From positions 3,197,001-3,261,000 of the forward strand of contig NZ_CP076457.1 in NCBI RefSeq assembly GCF_018866325.1: a DNA stretch of 64,000 nt. The letters are read 5' to 3'. The position numbers and the translations under genes are program-made. Positions 17,328-24,663 of this stretch are shown in pieces; position 1 is the first letter of the stretch; each line of letters begins with the position of its first letter. The notes below the pieces were generated by a model. It saw only the letters and a program-made list of their open reading frames with translations, had not been told where the DNA came from and searched no databases. This stretch comes from Streptomyces sp. YPW6. Its GTDB lineage: Bacteria > Actinomycetota > Actinomycetes > Streptomycetales > Streptomycetaceae.

Positions 17328-18059
17328 ATGACGGACCACAGCCCCCTCCCGCCCCGGAGATCCGACGGCGACCCCGGAACCGGCCTCCGGGACCGCTGGC
17401 ACGACACGCTGGTGGCCGCACGCGCCGGGGCGGACGACCCCGATCCGCTGCCGTACGCCGAGAACCTCCTCGCGCGCTGGGCCGAACCACAGCGCCGCTA
17501 CCACACGACCGCCCATCTGAGCGCGGTCCTGGACCGGGTCGACACGCTGGCCGGCCACGCCGACGACGTGCACGCGGTGCGGCTCGCCGCCTGGTTCCAC
17601 GACGCGGTGTACCGGCCGGACCGGAGCGAGAACGAGGAGCGCAGCGCCGCTCTCGCCGAGCGCGCGCTGGCCGAGGCGGGGGTGCCGGAGGCGGTGACGG
17701 CGGAGGTCGCCCGGCTGGTCCGGCTCACCGTCACGCACGACCCGGCCGGGGGCGACCGCAACGGCGAGGTGCTGTGCGACGCGGACCTGGCGGTCCTGGC
17801 GGGCGGGCCGCAGGAGTACGGGGCGTACGCGGCGCAGGTGCGGGAGGAGTACGGCTTCGTGCCGGACGAGGCGTTCCGGGCGGGCCGGGCGGCGGTGCTG
17901 CGACAACTCCTCGACTTGCCACGGCTGTTCCGTACGCCGTACGGCGCTGCGGAGTGGGAGGCGCGGGCGCGGCACAACCTGGCGACGGAACTGGAGCTGC
18001 TGACCTCGTCCGCGCCCGGCTTCGGTACGGACGCCGGCCCCCGGCGCACCGGCCCCTGA
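17328..18059 (+). CDS. HD-domain metal-dependent phosphohydrolase
   Basis: A 243-residue cytoplasmic protein of the predicted metal-dependent HD phosphohydrolase group. The metal ligands are visible as H in RRYHTTAHLSAVL, the HD pair in RLAAWFHDAVYRPDRSENEE, H in LTVTHDPAGGDRN, and D in EVLCDADLAVLAG. The family acts on nucleotide-like substrates but the substrate is not known. The ATG at 17328 begins MTDHSPLPPRR; the frame is open upstream but runs into the promoter region of the divergent pxp operon. No close partner is evident, since the next gene is 240 bases away. Confidence 0.82.
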   Translation: MTDHSPLPPRRSDGDPGTGLRDRWHDTLVAARAGADDPDPLPYAENLLARWAEPQRRYHTTAHLSAVLDRVDTLAGHADDVHAVRLAAWFHDAVYRPDRSENEERSAALAERALAEAGVPEAVTAEVARLVRLTVTHDPAGGDRNGEVLCDADLAVLAGGPQEYGAYAAQVREEYGFVPDEAFRAGRAAVLRQLLDLPRLFRTPYGAAEWEARARHNLATELELLTSSAPGFGTDAGPRRTGP

Positions 18060-18301
18060 CACCGGCACAGGTATGGGCCCCGGCATCGGACCCGGTGGCC
18101 GTGTGCGGGACACACGGCACCGGCCGGCCTCGCGACCGGCCCCGCGAATGTTCCGGTTCGTTCACGGTGTCGTCCCGGTCGCGCCCTCGCCCGGCCGGTG
18201 AAGCCCCTCGACCGCTAACGTCTCGCATCGCAGATGCACACACTCTGCGAAGGCAGCCTGTTCCTCTTTCCGCTCAGACAACTCCACGGGGGTAAGACGC
18301 A

Positions 18302-19537
18302 ATGTCCAAGGGGCTCGGCATGACGGTCGGCAGAACTTCCCGGCGGCGAATACTGCGACTGGCCGGGGGCGGTCTCACGATGGCGGCGCTCGGGGCCGGA
18401 CTGACCGGCTGCGAGGACGAGCTCGCGACCGGCGGGGAGGGCAGCACCCCGAAGCCGCGCGACGCGTCCCCCGACAACGGCAAGGCCCCCTCCGAGGGCG
18501 GGGCCCCCGCACCGCTGTGGACCACGTCGACCTCGGCGCAGACGTACGGGGACAACGACGAGCTGGTGGCCGTGGACGGCGTGGTGATCGCGAGCGGGGA
18601 TCCGCTGGCGGCGCTCGACGGCGCCACCGGCAAGGAGAGGTGGTCGCTGCCGGGCGGCGCGGTGCCCGGTGCGCCGCTGCTGCTCGGCGACGGCACGCTG
18701 TACCTGGCCAGCGGCGCGTACGACGGGAACGTCATCGGGTACGTACCGGGGTCCGGCAAGGAGACCTGGCGCAGCCGCCTCGGCAAGGAGTACCGGCAGC
18801 CGAGGCCGATCGCAGTCGACGGGGAGCAGGTGTACGTCATCGCCGAGATCCTGGAGGCCGACGGCTCGTCCCGCACCAATGTGATCGCCGCGCTGAACAG
18901 CACCACGGGCAAGGTCGCCTGGAAGGAACAGCGCGACCTCGGCACCCAGCAGAACGGCATCCACGCCGCCGTGCGGGGCCGTCACCTCGTCTACACCGAC
19001 TTCAAGAACAACCTGACGGTCCGCGACACCGCCACCGGCAGGCAGGTGTGGACGCAGAAGACGACGAAGACGAGTTACGGGCCGTTCGTCGTGCACCAGG
19101 ATCTGGTGATCGTCCCGCAGGGGCAGCGGCTCCAGGCCTTCGCGCTGTCCGACGGGACCGAGAAGTGGTCCGTGGAGGCCGAGGAGTTCGCCCTGTTCCG
19201 GGAGCCGAGCCTCGTGGAGGGCGTGCTGTACATCGCGGACAGCGGTCGCACCCTGTGGGCTCTGCGGCCGGGGACGGGGAAGAAGGTCTGGCAGTCCACG
19301 GCCCTGAAGGACGCGAGCGCGCAGGTGCCCCGGCAGTTCGTCACGGCGGGCGGCACCCTCTACGCGGCCACCGACCTGGACCCGCAGGGCGGCGTCCACG
19401 CCATCGACGCGAGGACGGGCGCCCTGCGCTGGACGTTCAACGACCGGTCCGGCGACCACCACGCCTGGCTGGTGGCCACCGACGGGAAGCGCGTCTACGC
19501 CCTGCACGGCAAGAAGCTGCACGCGCTGCCCGTGTGA
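18302..19537 (+). CDS. PQQ-like beta-propeller lipoprotein
   Basis: A 411-residue secreted lipoprotein. The N-terminus has a twin-arginine-type signal, SRRRILRLAGG, a hydrophobic stretch and the lipobox LTGC, so it is likely anchored to the outer face of the membrane. After a Ser/Pro/Gly linker come about seven propeller blades with the PQQ-repeat look: ALDGATGKERWSLPGGAV, SGKETWRSRLG, NSTTGKVAWKEQ, DTATGRQVWTQK, SDGTEKWSVEA, RPGTGKKVWQST and DARTGALRWTFND. Most Streptomyces homologues bind no quinone and are found near kinases or as stand-alone proteins. The ATG at 18302 follows GGGGGTAAG; a second ATG at 18320 is possible. Function is unknown; a sensory or scaffolding role is a guess. Confidence 0.85.
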   Translation: MSKGLGMTVGRTSRRRILRLAGGGLTMAALGAGLTGCEDELATGGEGSTPKPRDASPDNGKAPSEGGAPAPLWTTSTSAQTYGDNDELVAVDGVVIASGDPLAALDGATGKERWSLPGGAVPGAPLLLGDGTLYLASGAYDGNVIGYVPGSGKETWRSRLGKEYRQPRPIAVDGEQVYVIAEILEADGSSRTNVIAALNSTTGKVAWKEQRDLGTQQNGIHAAVRGRHLVYTDFKNNLTVRDTATGRQVWTQKTTKTSYGPFVVHQDLVIVPQGQRLQAFALSDGTEKWSVEAEEFALFREPSLVEGVLYIADSGRTLWALRPGTGKKVWQSTALKDASAQVPRQFVTAGGTLYAATDLDPQGGVHAIDARTGALRWTFNDRSGDHHAWLVATDGKRVYALHGKKLHALPV

Positions 19538-19544
19538 CGGGCGG

Positions 19545-19607
19545 CTCACGTCACGCACGGCCCACGTGACAGACGGCCCACGTCACGGACAGCCCACGTG
19601 ACGGGGG
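19545..19607. repeat. Four 16-bp tandem repeats around CCCACGTGACAGACGG
   Basis: Units start at 19545, 19561, 19577 and 19593, each close to CCCACGTSACRSACGG (the last is cut after 15 bases). They alternate between CACGTG and CACGTC cores. Neighbouring units can therefore partly pair with each other, and the array may act as the transcription end of the lipoprotein gene. It starts 8 bases after that stop codon. Confidence 0.7.
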
Positions 19608-19675
19608 TGTGAACAGGCGCTCCCTCCGCCCGGCGCCGGGGAATGCGGACGCAATCTCCGGCGTTGGGACGAGTC

Positions 19676-20965
19676 ATGCCCGACTCTCCCTCGCGCCGCG
19701 CGCCCATGCCCCTGGCCGTATACATTCTCGGCCTCTCGGTCTTCGCCCTCGGCACCAGTGAGTTCATGCTGTCGGGCCTGCTCCCGCCGATCGCCGACGA
19801 CATGGACGTGTCGATCCCGCAGGCGGGGCTTCTCATATCCGCGTTCGCGATCGGCATGGTGGTCGGCGCCCCGCTGCTGGCCGTCGCCACGCTGCGGCTG
19901 CCGCGCCGCACCACCCTCATCGCGCTGATCTCCGTGTTCGGCCTGGGCCAGATCGCCGGTGCGCTGGCGCCGACGTACGAGGTCCTCTTCGCCTCCCGCG
20001 TCGTGAGCGCGCTCGCCTGCGCCGGCTTCTGGGCGGTCGGGGCGGCCGTGGCCATCGCGATGGTCCCGGTGAACCAGCGGGCGCGGGCGATGGCCGTGAT
20101 GATCGGCGGCCTGTCCGTCGCCAACGTGCTGGGCGTGCCGCTGGGCGCCTTCCTGGGCGAGCACCTCGGCTGGCGCTCGGCGTTCTGGGCGGTGGGCGCG
20201 GCCTCGGCGGTGGCACTGGCGGGCGTGGTCACCCGCATCCCGCACATCCCGCTGCCCGGGAAGAAGCCCGAGCTGAAGCGGGAGCTGACGATCTACCGGG
20301 ACCGGCAGGTCTGGCTGGCCATCGTGATCACCGCGCTCGCGGCGGGCGGGGTGTTCTGCGCGTTCAGCTACCTGGCGCCGCTGCTGACCGACGTGGCGGG
20401 CCTGGACTCGGGCTGGGTGCCGTGGATCCTCGGCCTGTTCGGGGCGGGCGCGCTGATCGGCACGATGATCGGCGGCCGGGTCGCGGACGCACACCTCTTC
20501 GGGGTGCTGCTGAGCGGGATCACGGCGTCGACGGTGTTCCTGGTGGCATTGGCCCTGTTCGCCTCCGGTCAGGCGGCGGTGGTCGCGCTGTCGTTCCTGC
20601 TGGGCCTGTCCGCCTTCTTCACCGCTCCCGCCCTGAACGCCCGGATGTTCAACGTGGCCGGGGCCGCTCCCACGCTGGCCGGAGCCACCACGACGGCCGC
20701 GTTCAACCTGGGCAACACGAGCGGCCCCTGGCTCGGCGGCACGGTGATCGACCTGGACTTCGGCTTCGCCTCCACGGCCTGGGCGGGCGCGGCGATGACC
20801 GCCCTGGCCCTGGCGGCGGTGGGCGTGGCGCTGCGCCTCCAGCGCGGCGGCACGGGCGGGGCCGGCGGCGCGGGCGTCCGGTCCCGCTCGCGGCTCGTCG
20901 CGAGGAGCACGGCGGCCCCCGGGCGCCCGGCGCGAGCCGATTCCGTTCCGTCGACGGGCGCGTGA
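19676..20965 (+). CDS. MFS efflux transporter, Cmx/CmlR chloramphenicol family
   Basis: A drug:proton antiporter of 429 residues with 12 predicted membrane helices. The first helix region, AVYILGLSVFALGTSEFMLSG, is the signature of the AraJ/Cmx group, followed by LLPPIADDMDVSIPQAGLL and the loop motif after helix 2. MVPVNQRARAMAVMIGGLSV and VLGVPLGAFLGEHLGWRSAF (motif C region) are also typical. Homologues in Streptomyces pump chloramphenicol or arabinose; the substrate here cannot be read from sequence. I choose the ATG at 19676 (MPDSPSRRAPMPLAV); ATG at 19706 is possible. The C-terminal tail after the last helix is basic and Gly/Ala-rich. A very stable hairpin follows the stop. Confidence 0.85.
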   Translation: MPDSPSRRAPMPLAVYILGLSVFALGTSEFMLSGLLPPIADDMDVSIPQAGLLISAFAIGMVVGAPLLAVATLRLPRRTTLIALISVFGLGQIAGALAPTYEVLFASRVVSALACAGFWAVGAAVAIAMVPVNQRARAMAVMIGGLSVANVLGVPLGAFLGEHLGWRSAFWAVGAASAVALAGVVTRIPHIPLPGKKPELKRELTIYRDRQVWLAIVITALAAGGVFCAFSYLAPLLTDVAGLDSGWVPWILGLFGAGALIGTMIGGRVADAHLFGVLLSGITASTVFLVALALFASGQAAVVALSFLLGLSAFFTAPALNARMFNVAGAAPTLAGATTTAAFNLGNTSGPWLGGTVIDLDFGFASTAWAGAAMTALALAAVGVALRLQRGGTGGAGGAGVRSRSRLVARSTAAPGRPARADSVPSTGA

Positions 20966-20984
20966 CTCCGTAGCCCCGGGCCCG

Positions 20985-21025
20985 CCCGTCGGCTTTCGGC
21001 CGCCGCCCGGCCGATAGCCGACGGG
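20985..21025. terminator. Long hairpin after the MFS gene
   Basis: CCCGTCGGCT (20985-20994) pairs with AGCCGACGGG (21016-21025). Inside, after a single T/T mismatch, TCGGCCG (20996-21002) pairs with CGGCCGA (21008-21014) around a CCGCC loop. Seventeen paired bases make this one of the strongest terminators in the window. Confidence 0.8.
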
Positions 21026-21048
21026 TCGTCGAACAGCAGCCGAAAAAG

Positions 21049-21068
21049 TCACTACCGGCCGGTAGTGA
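21049..21068. promoter_or_regulatory. Perfect 20-bp palindrome, TetR-type operator candidate
   Basis: TCACTACCGGCCGGTAGTGA is a perfect palindrome with no spacer, 96 bases before the phosphatase start. ACTACCGG-CCGGTAGT has the size and base pattern of TetR/AcrR-family operators. No TetR gene is beside it; the only one in the window is 29 kb away and has a different site. It follows the MFS terminator, so it should control the phosphatase gene. Confidence 0.5.
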
Positions 21069-21163
21069 TACGGCCACCCGCCCTTCACCATTGAGCGCGA
21101 GCATGACAACCCGTCGTCCGGTCGACGCACGGGCCATCGCAGGTTTCCCCTTCAGGAGTCCTC

Positions 21164-21820
21164 ATGCATGCAGGCGCCACCGTCCAGCGCACCGCCGCGA
21201 CGCTGACCGCGACACTCGCCCTCGTCGCGGTCCCCGTCGCCTCGGCCGGAGCGACGGAGATGACGGCACCGGCCGCCCCCGCCCCGGTGACCGCCTCCGC
21301 GGCCCCCGCCGCCCTCGCCGCGGACGTCGACTACGCCGCCTGGCGGCGGGACGTCGCGGCGGTCGTCGCCGAGGCGCGCCCCTGGATCGAGGCCCGGACG
21401 GCGAACGCCGGGGGCGAGAGGCAGGCGATCGTCCTCGACATCGACAACACGGCGCTGGAGACGCACTTCCACCCGTTCTGGAAGCTGCCCACCCCCGCCG
21501 TGGACGACGTCCGCGAACTGGCCCGCTACGCCGACGCGCGCGGCGCGGCCGTCTTCTTCGTCACCGCGCGGCCGGGCATCATCCACTCCCTCACGGACTG
21601 GAACCTGAAGAAGGCCGGCTACCCGGTCGACGGCCTGCGCGTACGCAGCCTGCCCGACCTCTTCGAGGAGGTCAGCGCCTACAAGACCGAACAGCGGGCG
21701 GAGATCGAGGCGAAGGGCTACACGATCATCGCCAATATCGGCAACAACACCACCGACCTCGTCGGCGGCCACGCCGAACGCGGCTTCAAGCTCCCGGACT
21801 ACGACGGCGCGCTCTCCTAG
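21164..21820 (+). CDS. Secreted HAD-family acid phosphatase
   Basis: A 218-residue exported phosphatase of the class B / HAD type. The signal peptide covers about residues 1-30 (a run of Ala/Leu/Val after TVQRTAATLTATL, cleavage near ASAGA). The nucleophile motif is IVLDIDNTALETHF, the second motif is FFVTARPG, and the Lys motif lies around YKTEQRAEIEAKG, followed by IIANIGNNTTDLVGGHAE with the last acidic pair. The first Asp forms a phospho-enzyme intermediate in this superfamily. The ATG at 21164 has AGGAG 9 nt upstream. It is probably secreted to release phosphate from organic esters; the exact substrate is open. Confidence 0.88.
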   Translation: MHAGATVQRTAATLTATLALVAVPVASAGATEMTAPAAPAPVTASAAPAALAADVDYAAWRRDVAAVVAEARPWIEARTANAGGERQAIVLDIDNTALETHFHPFWKLPTPAVDDVRELARYADARGAAVFFVTARPGIIHSLTDWNLKKAGYPVDGLRVRSLPDLFEEVSAYKTEQRAEIEAKGYTIIANIGNNTTDLVGGHAERGFKLPDYDGALS

Positions 21821-21910
21821 CCGGCGGGCCGGGACCGCGGGAGGGGCGGCCCGCGCCGAGACCGCGTACGCCCCTCAGGCGGGCCCCCGCAGGAGGCCCC
21901 TGCGGGGCCG

Positions 21911-22183
21911 CTACCCCGGCGCCGGCCGCCCCTTGGGCCTCCGCAGCCCCGCCGCCGTGAGGCGCCCGACCAGCTCCTTCGAGCCGATCTCGCGGGCCCC
22001 GGCCCGTACCGCGTCCGCGTAATGCGCCTCCGGTACGTCGTAGTGGTCGCGCTCGAAGGCGCGCGGCGGGCACCCGATCACCGCGGCGAAGGCGTGCAGC
22101 TCCTCGAACGAGACGTCGCTCACCAGGTGCGACCAGAGGCGGCCGTGTCCGGGCCAGGTGGGCGGGTCGATGTACAGCGTCAC
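21911..22183 (-). CDS. DUF4031 protein
   Basis: A 90-residue protein of the DUF4031 family, recognised by MTLYIDPPTWPGHGRLWSHL and SDVSFEELHAFAAVIGCPPR, then FERDHYDVPEAHYADAV. The family is widespread in actinobacteria with no assigned reaction; the aspartate and histidine pattern suggests a small metal- or nucleotide-binding protein, which is only a guess. The ATG overlaps the stop of the upstream gene by 4 nt (ATGA), so both are translated together. It converges with the phosphatase gene. Confidence 0.8.
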   Translation of the reverse strand: MTLYIDPPTWPGHGRLWSHLVSDVSFEELHAFAAVIGCPPRAFERDHYDVPEAHYADAVRAGAREIGSKELVGRLTAAGLRRPKGRPAPG

Positions 22184-22551
22184 CGCCGCAGCACCTCACC
22201 CAGGGCCCCGACCGGCGCCACCGCCACGGCCGCCTTCGTGCAGACCCAGTGCGGGTCGGGCCCGAGCTCCGGCTCGACGTCCAGGGCGTGCGGCTCGTCC
22301 TCCGGCGAGCACGCGGGGCACAGCGGCCACCGGCCGTACCGCTCCAGCAGCGCGTCCTGGACGTCCTGGGCGACCAGACCGGCGACGAACTCCGCCCCCT
22401 CGGGCCACTGCTCCACCCACCACCGCCGGTGCGTCACCGCGTCCTCGACCAGCGAGACGATGTCCGCCTCGGCGACGTCGGCCGCCGCCAGGTCGGCCAT
22501 CACGAGGGCGCGGGCGGTGTGCAGGGACTGCTCCAGGGCGTTCAACTCCAT
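22180..22551 (-). CDS. Hypothetical protein coupled to DUF4031 gene
   Basis: A 123-residue mostly helical, acidic protein (ALEQSLHTARALVMADLAAADVAEADIVSLVEDA) with a CxxC pair in RWPLCPACSPEDEPHALDVE and a final Cys in HWVCTKAAVAV. The two parts could bind a metal such as zinc. I choose the ATG at 22551 because GGGGGGC lies just upstream; an ATG three codons earlier is possible. Its stop overlaps the DUF4031 start. It is a conserved Streptomyces protein type, but I cannot name a function. It is divergent from the murR-like gene. Confidence 0.72.
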   Translation of the reverse strand: MELNALEQSLHTARALVMADLAAADVAEADIVSLVEDAVTHRRWWVEQWPEGAEFVAGLVAQDVQDALLERYGRWPLCPACSPEDEPHALDVEPELGPDPHWVCTKAAVAVAPVGALGEVLRR

Positions 22552-22633
22552 GCCCCCCATTGTGCGCCCGCGCGCAGAAGGCTCATCCGCAGCTCCCGCC
22601 GGGGATCCCGCCGGAGGCAGGGACCACAGGGGG

Positions 22634-22696
22634 TTGACGCACCCCCGGGGTGAAAATATCTTTCAGGTGTGACCAGTGATGTGAAGGAAATTTTCA
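22634..22696 (+). promoter_or_regulatory. Leaderless promoter with paired operators for the mur operon
   Basis: TTGACG (22634-22639), a 17-bp spacer and TATCTT (22657-22662) place the start point near 22669, exactly at the GTG of the regulator gene, so the mRNA would be leaderless. TGAAA-N5-TTTCA (22651-22665) covers the -10, and TGAAG-N5-TTTCA (22682-22696) lies 31 bp farther, inside the first codons. Spacing of about three helical turns suits two repressor dimers. Autoregulation by the RpiR/MurR protein is the simplest reading. Confidence 0.65.
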
Positions 22697-23586
22697 GCAG
22701 CGATACGCCGCCCGCCCCCGCGGCCCTCGCCGCCAAGGTCCGGACCCTCGCCCCCTCCATGACCCGCTCGATGCAACTGGTCGCCGAAGCCGTGGCGGGC
22801 GACCCGGCCGGCTGCGCCGCCCTCACCGTCACGGGTCTCGCCGAGCGCACCGGCACCAGTGAAGCCACCGTCGTCCGCACCGCCCGCCTCCTCGGCTACC
22901 CCGGCTACCGGGACCTGCGCCTCGCCCTGGCCGGTCTCGCCGCGCACCAGGAGTCGGGGCGGGCCCCGGCCGTCACCGCCGACATCGCGGTGGACGACCC
23001 CATCGCCGACGTGGTCGCCAAGCTCGCCTACGACGAGCAGCAGACCCTCGCCGACACCGCCGCCGGCCTCGACACCGTCCAGCTGGGGGCGGCCGTCGCC
23101 GCCGCCTCCACCGCCCGCCGCATCGACATCTACGGCGTCGGGGCGTCCTCCCTCGTCGGCCAGGACCTGGCGCAGAAGCTACTCCGGATCGGGCTGATCG
23201 CCCACGCGCACACCGACCCGCATCTCGCGGTGACCAACGCCGTGCAGCTGCGCAGCGGCGACGTGGCCATCGCGATCACCCACTCCGGTTCCACGGGCGA
23301 TGTGATCGAGCCGCTGCGGGTCGCCTTCGACCGCGGGGCGACGACGGTCGCGATCACCGGACGGCCCGACGGGCCCGTGTCGCAGTACGCCGACCACGTG
23401 CTGACGACGTCCACCGCGCGCGAGAGCGAGCTGCGCCCCGCCGCCATGTCGAGCCGTACCAGCCAGCTGCTCGTCGTGGACTGCCTGTTCATAGGCGTCG
23501 CGCAGCGCACGTACGAGACCGCCGCACCCGCCCTGGCCGCCTCCTACGAGGCGCTGGCCCACCGCCACACCCCGCGCACCCGCTGA
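22669..23586 (+). CDS. MurR/RpiR-family regulator of MurNAc use
   Basis: A 305-residue repressor or activator with an N-terminal RpiR helix-turn-helix (about residues 25-85; LTVTGLAERTGTSEATVVRTARLLGYPGYRDLRLALA) and a C-terminal SIS sugar-phosphate domain (about residues 130-265; RRIDIYGVGASSLVGQDLAQK and VAIAITHSGSTGDVIEPL). The SIS domain would sense MurNAc-6-phosphate, the substrate of the next enzyme. The GTG at 22669 has no Shine-Dalgarno but coincides with the predicted transcription start. It leads an operon with murQ and a PTS permease, so the pathway is import and breakdown of cell-wall MurNAc. Binding to the TGAAA-N5-TTTCA sites is inferred. Confidence 0.88.
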   Translation: MTSDVKEIFSSDTPPAPAALAAKVRTLAPSMTRSMQLVAEAVAGDPAGCAALTVTGLAERTGTSEATVVRTARLLGYPGYRDLRLALAGLAAHQESGRAPAVTADIAVDDPIADVVAKLAYDEQQTLADTAAGLDTVQLGAAVAAASTARRIDIYGVGASSLVGQDLAQKLLRIGLIAHAHTDPHLAVTNAVQLRSGDVAIAITHSGSTGDVIEPLRVAFDRGATTVAITGRPDGPVSQYADHVLTTSTARESELRPAAMSSRTSQLLVVDCLFIGVAQRTYETAAPALAASYEALAHRHTPRTR

Positions 23587-23649
23587 CCGCCCGCCGCCCC
23601 ACCCGTACGCGTACGAACCGAGCACCCCGAGAAAGCAGAGCCGCACCTC

Positions 23650-24618
23650 ATGACCTCCACCACCGACACCCCCGGCGCCACCGACACCTCCGGGACGTAC
23701 GGCGAGCTCCGCGCCCAGCTGGCCGCCCTCACCACCGAGGCGTTCCGCCCCGAGCTGGCCGAGATCGACCGGCTGCCCACCGAGGAGATCGCGCGGATCA
23801 TGAACGGCGAGGACGCCACGGTCCCGGCCGCCGTCGCCGAGCGGCTGCCGCAGATCGCCGCGGCCATCGACGCCACCGCCGCGCGCATGGCCCGCGGCGG
23901 CCGGCTGGTCTACGCGGGCGCGGGCACGGCGGGCCGGCTCGGGGTGCTGGACGCGAGCGAGTGCCCGCCCACCTTCAACACCGACCCGGCCGAGGTCGTC
24001 GGTCTGATCGCGGGCGGACCCTCCGCCATGGTCACGGCCGTCGAGGGGGCGGAGGACAGCAAGGAGCTGGCCGCCGCCGACCTGGACGCGCTGAAGCTGA
24101 CCGCCGACGACACGGTGGTCGGCATCTCCGCCTCCGGCCGCACGCCGTACGCGATCGGCGCGGTCGAGCACGCCCGCGCCCGGGGCGCGCTGACCGTCGG
24201 GCTCTCCTGCAACGCGGACTCCGCGCTGGCCGCCGCCGCCGAACACGGCCTGGAGGTCGTCACCGGCCCCGAGCTGCTCACCGGCTCGACCCGGCTGAAG
24301 GCGGGCACGGCACAGAAGCTGGTCCTCAACATGATCTCGACGGTCACGATGATCCGGCTCGGCAAGACGTACGGGAATCTCATGGTCGACGTCCGCGCGT
24401 CCAACGAGAAGCTGCGGGCCCGCTCCCGGCACATCGTCTCCCTGGCCACCGGCGCGTCCGACGCCGAGATCGAGACCGCCCTCACGGCCACCGACGGCGA
24501 GGTCAAGAACGCCATCCTGGTCCTCCTCGGCCAGGTCGACGGCCCCACCGCCGCCCGGCTCCTCACCGAGTCCGACGGCCACCTCCGCGCCGCGCTCGCG
24601 GCCGTACGCACCACCTGA
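23650..24618 (+). CDS. murQ: N-acetylmuramic acid 6-phosphate etherase
   Basis: A 322-residue SIS-domain lyase that splits the D-lactyl ether of MurNAc-6-phosphate to give GlcNAc-6-phosphate and D-lactate in the cytoplasm. The family motifs are GGRLVYAGAGTAGRLGVLDA, the catalytic-region SECPPTFNTDPAEVVGLIAG, a second acidic stretch EGAEDSKELAAADL and VVGISASGRTPYAIGAVEHA. The C-terminal NLMVDVRASNEKLRARS is also typical. Length fits the usual 300. The ATG lies 63 bases after the regulator stop and 45 bases before the PTS gene. GlcNAc-6-phosphate would then enter the Nag pathway, encoded elsewhere. Confidence 0.95.
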   Translation: MTSTTDTPGATDTSGTYGELRAQLAALTTEAFRPELAEIDRLPTEEIARIMNGEDATVPAAVAERLPQIAAAIDATAARMARGGRLVYAGAGTAGRLGVLDASECPPTFNTDPAEVVGLIAGGPSAMVTAVEGAEDSKELAAADLDALKLTADDTVVGISASGRTPYAIGAVEHARARGALTVGLSCNADSALAAAAEHGLEVVTGPELLTGSTRLKAGTAQKLVLNMISTVTMIRLGKTYGNLMVDVRASNEKLRARSRHIVSLATGASDAEIETALTATDGEVKNAILVLLGQVDGPTAARLLTESDGHLRAALAAVRTT

Positions 24619-24663
24619 CCCACCCCGGGCCCCCACGCCCCGCACAGCAAGGCACCGAGCACC

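Noticed and set aside
19545..19607. CRISPR array
   Set aside because: The repeats are contiguous 16-mers with no spacers and no cas genes are near; the other arrays in the window are likewise without spacers.
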